Part shown: positions 35,375-43,578 of the stretch, piece by piece
How the letters are laid out: every line of letters begins with the position of its first letter
Numbering within the stretch: the first letter of the stretch is position 1
From: CAYVUV01 sp964455095
GTDB taxonomy: Bacteria > Desulfobacterota > Binatia > HRBIN30 > CADEER01
Direction of reading: 5' to 3'
DNA length: 64,000 bases
Assembly (NCBI GenBank): GCA_964455095.1
Contig: CAYVUV010000069.1
Location: 62,001-126,000 of the forward strand
Made by a program: the position numbers and the translations under genes
The notes under the pieces: generated by a model
What the model saw: the letters and a program-made list of their open reading frames with translations, nothing else
Told to the model about the DNA's origin: nothing
The model's database searches: none

Positions 35375-36073
35375 ATGACCGCAAGCATGGGGGAGAGAAC
35401 GAGAGGGCGCTGGTCGGGTCTCGTGCAGGGGGCGCTCGTCGCTTTTGCATTCGGGCTGGTGTCAGCCGCGCCGGCGAGCGGGCGGCCCCCGGCCTCGCAG
35501 CCGCACCTTCCGGGGGTGTTCGATTACTACGTGCTCAGTCTGTCGTGGTCGCCGGAGTACTGCGCCGGCAATCGGAGCCGCCGCGAGGAGCCGCAATGCG
35601 ACGGGCACCGCCGCTACAGCTTCGTCGCGCACGGCTTGTGGCCACAGAACGAGAAGGGATTTCCGCAATCGTGCGCGCGCGGCGCGCGCCTCGGTCGCGA
35701 CCTCGTCCGCGACATGCTCGACATCATGCCCAGCCCCGACCTGGTGCACCACGAGTGGGCGGCGCACGGCACCTGTAGCGGACTCGACCCGCAGGCGTAC
35801 TTCGCCAAGCTGCGCAGCGCTTTCAGCGCCGTCATCATCCCCAAGCGCTACAACGATTCGACGCACGCCTTTCACACCGACGTGAACGACCTGCGGCGCG
35901 AGTTCATCGTCGCCAACCCCCACCTGGACGGCAACGATCTCGCCGTGCTCTGCCACGGCTCCTTCCTGCAGGAAGTGCGCGTCTGCCTCGACAAGCACCT
36001 GCGCCCGCGCAAGTGCGGCGCCGACCTGCGCGACCGCTGCCGGGGGCAGTTCACCGTGCGCTCGTCTCGGTGA
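35375..36073 (+). CDS. Secreted ribonuclease T2 family enzyme
   Basis: Endoribonuclease of 232 residues with an N-terminal signal segment (about residues 15-36). Conserved active site segments CAS1 FVAHGLWPQ (His86) and CAS2 HHEWAAHGTC (Glu127, His131) are both intact. Cysteines in CAS2 and the C-terminus suggest disulfides. RNase T2 cleaves single-stranded RNA through 2',3'-cyclic intermediates in the periplasm or outside the cell, mostly for nutrient scavenging. Cognate inhibitor or secretion genes are not adjacent. The ATG at 35375 is the chosen start; an in-frame ATG at 35387 is an alternative. Confidence 0.93.
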   Translation: MTASMGERTRGRWSGLVQGALVAFAFGLVSAAPASGRPPASQPHLPGVFDYYVLSLSWSPEYCAGNRSRREEPQCDGHRRYSFVAHGLWPQNEKGFPQSCARGARLGRDLVRDMLDIMPSPDLVHHEWAAHGTCSGLDPQAYFAKLRSAFSAVIIPKRYNDSTHAFHTDVNDLRREFIVANPHLDGNDLAVLCHGSFLQEVRVCLDKHLRPRKCGADLRDRCRGQFTVRSSR

Positions 36074-36329
36074 CGGGGAAACAGCCGCCGATTCAAGCTG
36101 CGCCACCGCGTCGGGGCTGAGGTCGACGAAACGCAGCGGTGAGATCGACCCCGCGAAGGCTGATGCCAAGTCGCGGCATTTTCACCTGCGCGGCGCCGTA
36201 GGATCCTGGGCTCTCAACGACGCGAAGCCCCGGCTCGATTCAGTCGGGGACCCAGGGATTCCAGTGCCGGTCCGAAACTTGCTTTTCCGTCAGCCGGTTT
36301 CGACCAGCTCTACGGTGACCCAAGGAGGG

Positions 36330-38024
36330 ATGATGGGTATTTCCGCCGACACGTCACACATCCACCTCACGGCAGCCGAGCGTGAGGCATTGCGGGTGCG
36401 GTATCGCCAGGAGCGCGACAAGCGCCTGCGCCCCGATGGCAATAGCCAGTACATCGAGCCGAAGGGGCGCTTCGCGCACTTTCTCGACGATCCGTACGCC
36501 GCCAAGGTAGAGCGCAAAGCGTGCTTCGACGACGTGACCTTTGCATTCATCGGCGGTGGCTTCGCGGGCTTGGTGACCGGCGCCCGGCTCAAGCAGGCAG
36601 GGGTCACGGACTTCCGCCTCATCGAAGGCGGCGGCGACGTCGGCGGCGTCTGGTATTGGAATCGCTATCCGGGCGCCATGTGCGACACCGCGGCGATGGT
36701 GTACCTGCCGCTCCTGGAAGAGACCGGGCACATGCCAACGCAGAAGTACACCTTTGCGACCGAGATCTTCGCGCACGCGCAACGCATCGCCAAGCGCTTT
36801 GGGCTCTACGACCACACGTTGTTCTCGACGGCGGTCACGCGTCTCGAATGGGACGAGGCCAGCGAACGCTGGAACATCCACACCGATCGTGGTGATTGCA
36901 TTCGCGCGCGCTTCGTCGGCATGGGGACCGGGCCGCTGCACCGGCCCAAGCTGCCCGGCATCCCCGGAATCGACACCTTCGCCGGACACGCCTTTCACAC
37001 CAGCCGCTGGGACTATGCGTATACCGGCGGTGACGCTGCCGGAGCACCGATGGCGAAGCTCGCCGACAAACGGGTGGGTATCATCGGTACTGGCGCCACG
37101 GCGGTGCAGTGCATCCCGCCGCTCGGGCGTGACGCGCAGGAGCTCTTCGTGTTCCAGCGCACGCCGTCATCGATCGACGTGCGGAACAATCATCCGATCG
37201 ACCCGCAGTGGTTTGCGACCCTCAAGCCAGGCTGGCAGCAGGAGTGGCTGATGAACTTTGCCACCCTGCAAACGGGTGGTTTCGCGGACGAAGATCTCGT
37301 CAAAGACGGCTGGACCGACATCGCCATCCGCGTGCGCGACCGCGTTGTGGCCGACATGGGCGCCTCCGGCAGCATCCTCGACATGGCAGCGATCCAGCGC
37401 GCCTTCGAGGACAGCGATGACGAGAAGATGACCGAGATCCGGGCGCGGGTGGACGCTATCGTGAAAGACCCGAAGACGGCGGCGGCGCTGAAGCCCTGGT
37501 ATCGCCAGCTCTGCAAGCGGCCGTGTTTCCACGATGAATACTTGCAGGCCTACAACCGCGCGAACGTGCACCTGATCGACACCGACGGCAGAGGCGTGGA
37601 GCGCATCGACGCTACCGGCGTGTGGGCCAACGGCGTCCACTACGACCTCGACTGCCTGATCTTCGCGTCGGGATTCGAGTTCGGCACCGACTACGCGCGG
37701 CGCTCGGGTTTCGAGACCGTCGGGCGCGGCGGGGAACTGTTGTCTGCGCACTGGGCCGACGGCATGCGCAGCCTGCACGGCGTCCACGTGCACGGCTTCC
37801 CCAATCTCTTCATCGTGGGCTTGGCCCATGGAGCGAACCTGATCTCAAACATCACCCACAACCTGACCGACGCCGGGACGACCATCGCCGCGATCATGTC
37901 GCATGCGCTGGCCACTGGCGCCGCCGAGGTCGAGGTGACGAAGGAGGCAGAGGATGCCTGGGTCGAGTTGCTCGAGAGCAGCCCGCAGGGGTTTCTCGGC
38001 AACCCCGACTGCACCCCCGGCTAG
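36330..38024 (+). CDS. Baeyer-Villiger type flavin monooxygenase, interrupted by an in-frame TAG
   Basis: FAD/NADPH-dependent monooxygenase of 564 residues as read. FAD site FIGGGFAGL, NADPH site IGTGATAVQ, and the family fingerprint FAGHAFHTSRWDYAY (FxGxxxHxxxWD) are present. WYWNRYPGAMCDT follows the FAD site. Such enzymes oxidise ketones to esters or hydroxylate steroids and alkanes. The start ATG at 36330 (or 36333) follows AGGAGGG closely. The stop TAG at 38022-38024 falls inside the conserved tail CTPGYYNNEG, where Tyr would be expected, and the frame continues in the same register to 38192. Confidence 0.88.
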   Translation: MMGISADTSHIHLTAAEREALRVRYRQERDKRLRPDGNSQYIEPKGRFAHFLDDPYAAKVERKACFDDVTFAFIGGGFAGLVTGARLKQAGVTDFRLIEGGGDVGGVWYWNRYPGAMCDTAAMVYLPLLEETGHMPTQKYTFATEIFAHAQRIAKRFGLYDHTLFSTAVTRLEWDEASERWNIHTDRGDCIRARFVGMGTGPLHRPKLPGIPGIDTFAGHAFHTSRWDYAYTGGDAAGAPMAKLADKRVGIIGTGATAVQCIPPLGRDAQELFVFQRTPSSIDVRNNHPIDPQWFATLKPGWQQEWLMNFATLQTGGFADEDLVKDGWTDIAIRVRDRVVADMGASGSILDMAAIQRAFEDSDDEKMTEIRARVDAIVKDPKTAAALKPWYRQLCKRPCFHDEYLQAYNRANVHLIDTDGRGVERIDATGVWANGVHYDLDCLIFASGFEFGTDYARRSGFETVGRGGELLSAHWADGMRSLHGVHVHGFPNLFIVGLAHGANLISNITHNLTDAGTTIAAIMSHALATGAAEVEVTKEAEDAWVELLESSPQGFLGNPDCTPG

Positions 38025-38192
38025 TACAACAACGAGGGCAGACCCATCGGACGGCGCGAGCGCCTCAACGTGAGCGGCTACCCGGGGGGCCCGGTGGCGT
38101 ACTTCCATTACATCGACAACTGGCGACGATCGGGAACGTTCGAGGGACTGGAGTTCCGCAGGGCGGCTCGGGTGGCAGCGATGGCAGGTTGA
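38025..38192 (+). pseudogene. In-frame continuation of the flavin monooxygenase after TAG
   Basis: After the TAG at 38022-38024 the same frame reads YNNEGRPIGRRERLN, then GYPGGPVAYFHYI and FEGLEF for 55 codons to TGA at 38190-38192. These are the expected C-terminal residues of this monooxygenase family. A single change TAC to TAG explains the break. Confidence 0.85.
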
Positions 38193-38236
38193 GCCCCTCT
38201 CCTGGGCTCGCCAATTGCCGATAGGCATGGCAACTT

Positions 38237-38656
38237 GTGGCCATGCCCGACTACAGCCTTTTTGGCGACGAACACGTCCACCAGTACGAAGCCACCGCCG
38301 GCAAGGTCGGCCACGATTGGAACGGCACCAGCTGCCTGATCCTGCACACCATCGGGCGCAAGTCGGGGGAGACGCGCAAGTTCCCTCTGATCTACGGCCG
38401 CGACGGCGCCGACTACGTCCTCGTGGCGTCGAAAGGCGGGGCGCCGCAGCATCCCGGTTGGTACCTCAACCTGATGGCGCACCCCGAGGTGAAGATTCAG
38501 GTGTGGGGCGACATCATCCCGGTCACCGCGCGCACGGGTACGGCCGCCGACAAGGCCCGTGTGTGGCCGCTCATGACCGCGCAATGGCCGGGGTACGACG
38601 AGTACCAACGCAACACGCGCCGCGACATCCCGGTGGTCCTACTCCGCCCGCGCTGA
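38237..38656 (+). CDS. F420H2-dependent (DUF385/Ddn-type) nitroreductase-family oxidoreductase
   Basis: Split-barrel protein of 139 residues with the family signature: LHTIGRKSGETRKFPLIYGR, then YVLVASKGGAPQHPGWYLNL and HPEVKIQVWGDIIPV. Members use deazaflavin F420 to reduce quinones, nitro compounds or unsaturated substrates. The start may be GTG at 38237 or the in-frame ATG at 38243. It follows the broken monooxygenase on the same strand and is followed by a dehydrogenase relic. Confidence 0.9.
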   Translation: MAMPDYSLFGDEHVHQYEATAGKVGHDWNGTSCLILHTIGRKSGETRKFPLIYGRDGADYVLVASKGGAPQHPGWYLNLMAHPEVKIQVWGDIIPVTARTGTAADKARVWPLMTAQWPGYDEYQRNTRRDIPVVLLRPR

Positions 38657-38674
38657 GCGAACGACGCTGTCACC

Positions 38675-38755
38675 GAATCTGGCCCTCGAGGACACAAGGC
38701 GTATGAACGAGTTGCCGAAGGCAAGGCGCGCTTCCGCGCCGTGATCGTCAACTGA
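38675..38755 (+). pseudogene. C-terminal relic of a zinc-type alcohol dehydrogenase
   Basis: The plus strand reads KAYERVAEGKARFRAVIVN before a stop at 38753-38755. A preceding LALEDT lies in another frame, so a frameshift separates the two. Together these match the usual end of medium-chain alcohol dehydrogenases (LEDINEAYERM..GKARFR.V). No other part of the gene is present nearby. Confidence 0.5.
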
Positions 38756-38762
38756 GCCAGAG

Positions 38763-39404
38763 TCAGCCCCGCCGCGCGGCGCGGTTGCCGAGGCAGGCGG
38801 TGATCGCGTCCAGGATCTGGCGATGCACGTCGTCCTTCGATTGCGTCGAGTCGATCACGCGCCACGCCGCCGGCTCCCGCGCCGCGAGCTGGAGAAAGCC
38901 GCCGCGCACGCGCTCGTGGAAGGCCTCGATCTCGTCGTGGATGCGGTCGGGCTCGCGCGCCCGCTCCAGGCCGACGCGCACCGGGCAGTCGAGCAGAATG
39001 GTCAGATCCGCGGCGACTCCGTTGCGCGCCGCGGCTTCGAGGCGGGTCACCAGCTCGACGTCGAGTCCGCGCCCAAAGCCCTGGTAGGCGATGGTGGAGG
39101 CCGAGAAGCGATCGACCAATACGACCTCGCCGGTCGCGAGTGCCGGGGCGAGGGTGGTCGCCACGTGCTGGGCGCGGTCAGCCAGGTACAAGAACAGCTC
39201 GGCGAGCGGGGTGGGAACATCGTCGCCCTGGTGCAGGACGAGACGGCGAATCTCCTGGCCCAGCACCGTACCGCCCGGCGCGGCGGTCACGCGCACCGCG
39301 TGGCCGACTTGGCGGAGCGCCTCGGCCGCGCGCTGGATCTGCGTCGACTTGCCGGCGCCCTCCGTCCCCTCGAACGCAATCAGGCGACCGGCGGGTTCAG
39401 GCAA
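38763..39404 (-). CDS. tmk: Thymidylate kinase
   Basis: dTMP kinase of 213 residues. P-loop FEGTEGAGKST (11-21), the TAAPGGT region (normally TREPGGT, so the catalytic arginine position is altered), DRFSASTIAYQG (DRx motif with Phe for the usual Tyr), and LID-region EPDRIHDE. Converts dTMP to dTDP for DNA synthesis. It is normally next to holB; here it is 20 kb away, with only a tail remnant left at holB. It is followed by the dehydrogenase relic and overlaps the upstream response regulator gene by 8 bp. Confidence 0.92.
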   Translation of the reverse strand: MPEPAGRLIAFEGTEGAGKSTQIQRAAEALRQVGHAVRVTAAPGGTVLGQEIRRLVLHQGDDVPTPLAELFLYLADRAQHVATTLAPALATGEVVLVDRFSASTIAYQGFGRGLDVELVTRLEAAARNGVAADLTILLDCPVRVGLERAREPDRIHDEIEAFHERVRGGFLQLAAREPAAWRVIDSTQSKDDVHRQILDAITACLGNRAARRG

Positions 39405-39819
39405 CGTCGTCTTTTTCCTGCGTCGCGGCCGCCGCGGCGGCCGCCGCCTCGACTCGTCCGAGCACCAGGCCGATGCCGTAGAGGAGCTGCTTCGAGGTGC
39501 ACGGTTTGGTGATGTAGTAGTCGGCGCCGAATTGGTAGCCGACCATCACGTCCTCATCCTGCGTCTTGGCGGTGACCATGATCACCGGCAGCTTCGAGGT
39601 GGCGTGCGTGGTCTTGATGCGCTCGAGCACTTCCAGGCCGCTCATCTCGGGCATCATCACGTCGCACAAGACGACGTCCGGAACCTCGGTCTTCAGTAGA
39701 TCCAGCGCCTGCTGTCCGCTCTGCGCGGTCAGGACGGCGAAGCCGTTCGACTCCAGGATGCTGCGCAGGATCGTGATGCTGTCGAGGTTGTCGTCGATGA
39801 CCAGAATCGTTCGCTTCAT
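39397..39819 (-). CDS. Stand-alone response regulator receiver protein
   Basis: Single receiver domain of 140 residues. Acidic pocket ILVIDDN, phosphoacceptor Asp in VVLCDVMMPEMSG, the Thr in VTAK and Lys in YYITKPCTS are all present. An Ala-rich C-terminal tail follows. With no output domain it should act on other proteins, for example by docking to a kinase or motor. Its 3' end overlaps tmk by 8 bp and a second receiver protein gene lies 29 bp upstream on the same strand. Confidence 0.92.
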   Translation of the reverse strand: MKRTILVIDDNLDSITILRSILESNGFAVLTAQSGQQALDLLKTEVPDVVLCDVMMPEMSGLEVLERIKTTHATSKLPVIMVTAKTQDEDVMVGYQFGADYYITKPCTSKQLLYGIGLVLGRVEAAAAAAAATQEKDDVA

Positions 39820-39848
39820 CGGTGGTCTCAGCCCTGGGGTGTGCCGTC

Positions 39849-40253
39849 TCAGCGCGCGGCGATACCTCGAACGATATCACGGATCGTGGCCAGCCGCACC
39901 GGCTTTCTGAGGTAGAAGGTGCACCCCGCCGCGCGGGCGGCTTCCTCGTCGCCTCGCATGGCGTACGCCGTCACCGCCAGTACCGGGATATGCCGCAGCG
40001 TCGCCGACGCCTTCATCCGGCGGGTGGTCTCCCAGTCGTCGAGCTTCGGCAGGCCGAGGTCCATTAGAATGAGGTCGGGTGGGCGCTGCAAGGCCTTCTC
40101 CAACGCCTCGTCCCCGGCCATGGCCTCGATCACGGTATGGCCATCGTCGGCCAGCGTCCGCGCCATCAGCCAGCGGTGGTCCGGGTCGTCCTCGACCACG
40201 AGGACGGTGCGGGAGGGTGTCGTTGGCATCGCTGGATGATCACTCGGTGTCAT
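39849..40253 (-). CDS. Stand-alone response regulator receiver protein
   Basis: Receiver domain protein of 134 residues: VLVVEDDPDH, phosphoacceptor region LILMDLGLPKLDDWE, AVTAYAM and FYLRKPV. No output domain. It is read just before the other receiver protein gene and probably shares its promoter. An alternative start at an internal ATG (40229) would remove eight residues. The DLGLPKLDDWE type is common in DNA-binding-free CheY-like proteins of hybrid phosphorelays. Confidence 0.9.
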   Translation of the reverse strand: MTPSDHPAMPTTPSRTVLVVEDDPDHRWLMARTLADDGHTVIEAMAGDEALEKALQRPPDLILMDLGLPKLDDWETTRRMKASATLRHIPVLAVTAYAMRGDEEAARAAGCTFYLRKPVRLATIRDIVRGIAAR

Positions 40254-40350
40254 GCGGCCAATCGGAACGGCTGACCTGTGCCGGCGACCTATAGCGCCCG
40301 ATTCGAATCGCTGTAAAGGCCTATCTGAGGAGCCGCACGCCGGCGGCCGC

Positions 40351-41436
40351 TCACAGCCGTTCCCTCCAGCCGGTCACCACCGCGCGGCGCGGTAGCAGAT
40401 CGCGCACCGCGGGGGCGACGGCGGCGATGGCGGCGGGCGAATAGGTGATGCCGCCAGCGCCCAGCAGCTGGAGCCGGTCCGCCGCCGGTCCGATGATTAC
40501 GGCGCCGGAGATGTCAACCGCAGCGTCGCGATCGATGTGGAGATCGCCGGTGGCCAGGATGAGCCCGGCGAATCGGAAGCGGCCGTAGATCTCGAGGTCG
40601 CCGTCGACCACCAGGACCCCACTGCCTTCGGCATCGCTGATCTGCTGCGACTGGCGCGCGACCATGATGCCGGACCCGAGGGGACCGAAGGCGCGCGGCG
40701 GCAACGGCTGGGCGCCCGGCAGCCGCGAAATGGCGACGGCCAAACCGGCCGCGTGCGCGATCCGCCGCGGCGCGATGCTGTCGTCGCCGCCGGCGCCGCG
40801 CAGCTGACGGCGCGAGATCTCCGCCAACTGGTAGCGCACGGCATCGACACTGGGCTCGTCCGGCACGCCGAGCGCCGGTACCGGCGGTTCTGGTGTGACG
40901 CCGGCGGCGGAGCCGCTCACCGTGAATCCATCGCCCAGAACGACCGTGGGATGCGGGGCGGCAGAGAGCAGGGCGGCGGGGACAAACGGGGGGGCGGACG
41001 GGCGGACCGCGACGGCGACGATACGTTCGGCACGCGCGATGCCATAGCCGTGCGCGACGATCTCAACGGCGTCGCCGCCGATCGGTTCGACCGCGACGGT
41101 GTAGTGAAACGGCCGGCGTGGGAAGAACGCTGGCGGCGGCGTGCGGAACGGGAAGTCACCGTCGTCCGCCGTGTCGGGCAGGCCGTCAGGCCCGGCGCGC
41201 AGGCGGTCGAAGATCGGGTCGGCATCGAGATCAGCCAGGGCGTGGGCCAGCCCCGCCTCGGCGACGTGGAAGGCTTCCAGCGCGGCGCGAGTGTGGTGGT
41301 GCACGGCGAGGTCGAGCCGCACCTGCATGAGCGCAAATGCGCCCAGCGGCAACAGCGCGCCGGCGGTGATCATCGTCGTGGCCAGCGCGTAGCCTGCCTG
41401 GCGTCGGGCCGCCCGGTCTCTCTTCATGGGATTCAT
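40351..41436 (-). CDS. PilX-like type IV pilus assembly / minor pilin-associated protein
   Basis: Product of 361 residues. The N-terminus RRQAGYALATTMITAGALLP has the single hydrophobic span of PilX/GspK-like proteins, followed by a helical region (HVAEAGLAHALADLDADPIF), typical of PilX proteins. The remaining 250 residues include LVVDGDLEIYGRFRFAGLIL, a beta-helix-like polymer domain. It is the last of four overlapping or closely spaced pilin-type genes on the minus strand (42860-40351). Probable role: priming or capping pilus assembly. Confidence 0.8.
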   Translation of the reverse strand: MNPMKRDRAARRQAGYALATTMITAGALLPLGAFALMQVRLDLAVHHHTRAALEAFHVAEAGLAHALADLDADPIFDRLRAGPDGLPDTADDGDFPFRTPPPAFFPRRPFHYTVAVEPIGGDAVEIVAHGYGIARAERIVAVAVRPSAPPFVPAALLSAAPHPTVVLGDGFTVSGSAAGVTPEPPVPALGVPDEPSVDAVRYQLAEISRRQLRGAGGDDSIAPRRIAHAAGLAVAISRLPGAQPLPPRAFGPLGSGIMVARQSQQISDAEGSGVLVVDGDLEIYGRFRFAGLILATGDLHIDRDAAVDISGAVIIGPAADRLQLLGAGGITYSPAAIAAVAPAVRDLLPRRAVVTGWRERL

Positions 41437-42026
41437 TCCCGGTTGCGGAGAAACGCGCTCCCGGTTTGTTCGACGCGGATCGCGCCGCGGGCGATCGGTT
41501 CGGATGTCGCGACCTCCACGGCCAATCGCACGTCGATGCGGCGAATGAGACCGGCATCGGCGGCGGGGTCGGCGAGGCGCGTCCCGCCGGGCCCGAAATA
41601 CACAAAGGCGAGGCCGCCGGGGGCCAGATCGGCCAACATCGGCTGCGGCGCGCCGCCGCCGAGCTGGCGCAGCAGCGCGCGCTTGGTCGCGTCGAGGGAG
41701 TAGCCGACGCGCTCGTTCGCATCGCTGGTGTCGCCGTCGCCGTTCAGGTCGCTGGCGACCTCGACCGCGTCGGCCGCGGCGCGTCGCACTGCGCTAGCGA
41801 GCGAGCCCTTCGGGCTGAAGCCGGCCCCGCGCAGATCGCGCACGATGCTCTGGACGCCGATGCGGGCGGCCTCCTGGGCTTCGCTGGCGAGCTCGAGCAC
41901 TCGCACACCGCGCAGCATGCTGCGCGAGAACTGCTGGACGACCGTGGCGAAGATGGCGAAGAAGAGCAGGCTGACGAGCATCTCGACCAGGGAGCTGCCG
42001 CGATTGCAATGCCGGGTATGGAGCAT
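41433..42026 (-). CDS. PilW-like type IV minor pilin
   Basis: Minor pilin of 197 residues. The prepilin cleavage region is CNRGSSLVEMLVSLLFFAIF: Gly before the processing site, followed by a hydrophobic helix with Glu at +5, the type IV pilin signature. The C-terminal domain carries SDLNGDGDTSDANERVGYSL. It overlaps the PilX-like gene by 4 bp and is 2 bp after the PilV-like gene. It should be processed by a PilD-type peptidase; one is encoded at 56332-57108. Confidence 0.86.
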   Translation of the reverse strand: MLHTRHCNRGSSLVEMLVSLLFFAIFATVVQQFSRSMLRGVRVLELASEAQEAARIGVQSIVRDLRGAGFSPKGSLASAVRRAAADAVEVASDLNGDGDTSDANERVGYSLDATKRALLRQLGGGAPQPMLADLAPGGLAFVYFGPGGTRLADPAADAGLIRRIDVRLAVEVATSEPIARGAIRVEQTGSAFLRNRE

Positions 42027-42028
42027 GG

Positions 42029-42370
42029 TCAGCGCTCGCGGACCAGGCCGGACAGCGTGAAATGCCGCGGCCCGCCATCCTCCCAGGTGATCGTCACGTC
42101 GACTTGCCGCAGGGCCGCCGCCACGGCCGCGCGCGTCTGCCAGGTGCGCGTGAAGCGGCCGATCGGACCCGGATCGCCGCGCCGATCGCCGGCGCGCCAG
42201 CGCTCGAGCCCCTCGGCGGCGAGTTGCGTCGCCTGCATCCAGTACTTGCTCGTCTGCCGCGCCCGCTGGGCCGCCACCAGTGTCCGCGCCAGGCCGGCGG
42301 CGACGGTGGTGAAGATGAGCGTGGCCACCAGCACCTCGGCGACCGTCGACCCCGCCTGCGGCGCACGCAT
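42029..42370 (-). CDS. PilV-like type IV minor pilin
   Basis: Product of 113 residues: APQAGSTVAEVLVATLIFTT is a prepilin-type N-terminus with the Gly before the cleavage site and Glu at +5 (G|STVAE). The short C-terminal domain is all that follows. PilV proteins prime pilus polymerisation. The gene lies 1-2 bp from both the FimT/GspH-like and PilW-like genes, forming one operon. There is no separate promoter between them. Confidence 0.85.
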   Translation of the reverse strand: MRAPQAGSTVAEVLVATLIFTTVAAGLARTLVAAQRARQTSKYWMQATQLAAEGLERWRAGDRRGDPGPIGRFTRTWQTRAAVAAALRQVDVTITWEDGGPRHFTLSGLVRER

Positions 42371-42371
42371 C

Positions 42372-42824
42372 TCATTCCACCCGCACGCGCCCGGCGATGT
42401 CGACGACGATGCGACGCTGGGCGCCGTCGCGATTGGCCAACGTCACCGCGCCGAAGGAGCTGGCGTGGCCGCGCGGCTGGAACGCGATGTTGCCGCCACG
42501 GGCCGTGCAGTCGCGCGTTTCTATCCCGTCTGGCAACGCCGTCGGTGGGCCGTCGTCGGTATAGCGCGTTCCCACCTCGCGTTGGCGCTGATAGCGCCGG
42601 TCGGCGATGGCGAAGTGAATGCGCTGCGCCGCCGACTGCGTGATCGCGCGGGTGCGGGCGACCTTCAAGTCCATGACCACCTGCCGCGCCGCGGCGCTGA
42701 GCCGCCACTGCGCCAACATCGAACGATAGCCGAGCAACGCCGTCCCGGCGATGGCGGCGGCCAGCGCCATGGCCGTGAGCAGCTCGAGCAGTGAGGCGCC
42801 CCGGTCCGCCGCGGCGCGATGCAT
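42372..42824 (-). CDS. GspH/FimT-like type IV minor pilin
   Basis: Minor pilin of 150 residues with the leader MHRAAADRG followed by ASLLELLTAMALAAAIAGTA (cleavage after Gly, Glu at +5). A GspH-type C-terminal domain follows (VARTRAITQSAAQRIHFAIA). The start at 42824 gives a short basic leader; upstream in-frame ATGs at 42839 and 42860 would add an unlikely hydrophobic extension. First gene of the pilin operon on the minus strand. Confidence 0.83.
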   Translation of the reverse strand: MHRAAADRGASLLELLTAMALAAAIAGTALLGYRSMLAQWRLSAAARQVVMDLKVARTRAITQSAAQRIHFAIADRRYQRQREVGTRYTDDGPPTALPDGIETRDCTARGGNIAFQPRGHASSFGAVTLANRDGAQRRIVVDIAGRVRVE

Positions 42825-42944
42825 GGCAGCGAGAGTCATGAGATACAAAACAGCTAGCATAAAAGATGTTGTCCGAACAAGCTGGCGGCGAGGCCCGGCG
42901 CGCGGTGCGGGGGCAGATTGTGAAGGTGGCCCGGTTCGGCGCGC

Positions 42945-42974
42945 TTGACAGGGTCAAGCAGCCCTGAGTATCGA
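42945..42974 (+). promoter_or_regulatory. Possible promoter upstream of the cytochrome c gene
   Basis: TTGACA at 42945-42950 and TATCGA at 42969-42974 with an 18-bp spacer, about 150 bp upstream of the cytochrome c start. The -10 box matches the consensus at only three positions. Confidence 0.3.
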
Positions 42975-43123
42975 CGTGGCCGTGGGGGCAAGGGCACGGT
43001 GGCCTTGTCGGGAACGTTTTAGAGGGGGCAGCGCTTGTGCGGACTGTGCGCAAGAACATTCCGGCCGATCGTCGTCCATTCGCTGGAGTATGGGGCTGCA
43101 GCTCAATTGGGAAGGGGGATACG

Positions 43124-43528
43124 ATGAGGACAGGAGTGATTGTCGCCGCGCTGATGGTCGCCAGCGCGCTGCTCGCAACGCGTGCCCAGGCCGCCGACAA
43201 GACGCCGGGCCAGGCCGCCTATCTGAAGTACTGTAGCGCTTGCCATGGTTCAGAAGGAAAGGGCGACGGCGTCGTGTCGGGCGTGCTGCGTCCGCCGCCG
43301 ACCGACCTGACTCTGCTCGCCAAGCAGCACGACGGAACTTTTCCCCATCTGAAAGTCATGGAGAGCATTGACGGTCGGAAACGCATCGCGGCGCACGGCG
43401 ATTCGGCCATGCCGGTATGGGGGGAGAGCTTTGTGGCCGAAGGGGGAGTGACCGCCGCGGCACCGGCAACGGCGCGCGGCAAGGTGCAGCTCATCACCGA
43501 CTACGTCGCGACCATTCAAGCACACTGA
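43124..43528 (+). CDS. Small exported c-type cytochrome
   Basis: Product of 134 residues with signal peptide MRTGVIVAALMVASALLATR ending in AQAA. The heme attachment site CSACH (CxxCH) follows residues AAYLKY. A downstream methionine in SAMPVWGE is the probable axial ligand. Periplasmic electron carrier, possibly for an oxidase or a dehydrogenase. The ATG at 43124 is preferred because the signal peptide begins there; an open frame upstream from 43037 is not supported. No partner oxidoreductase is adjacent. Confidence 0.88.
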   Translation: MRTGVIVAALMVASALLATRAQAADKTPGQAAYLKYCSACHGSEGKGDGVVSGVLRPPPTDLTLLAKQHDGTFPHLKVMESIDGRKRIAAHGDSAMPVWGESFVAEGGVTAAAPATARGKVQLITDYVATIQAH

Positions 43529-43578
43529 GTGTCGGCCGGTCCGCGGCCGGCGCGGCGCACAAGAACTGCGGCGAGAAG

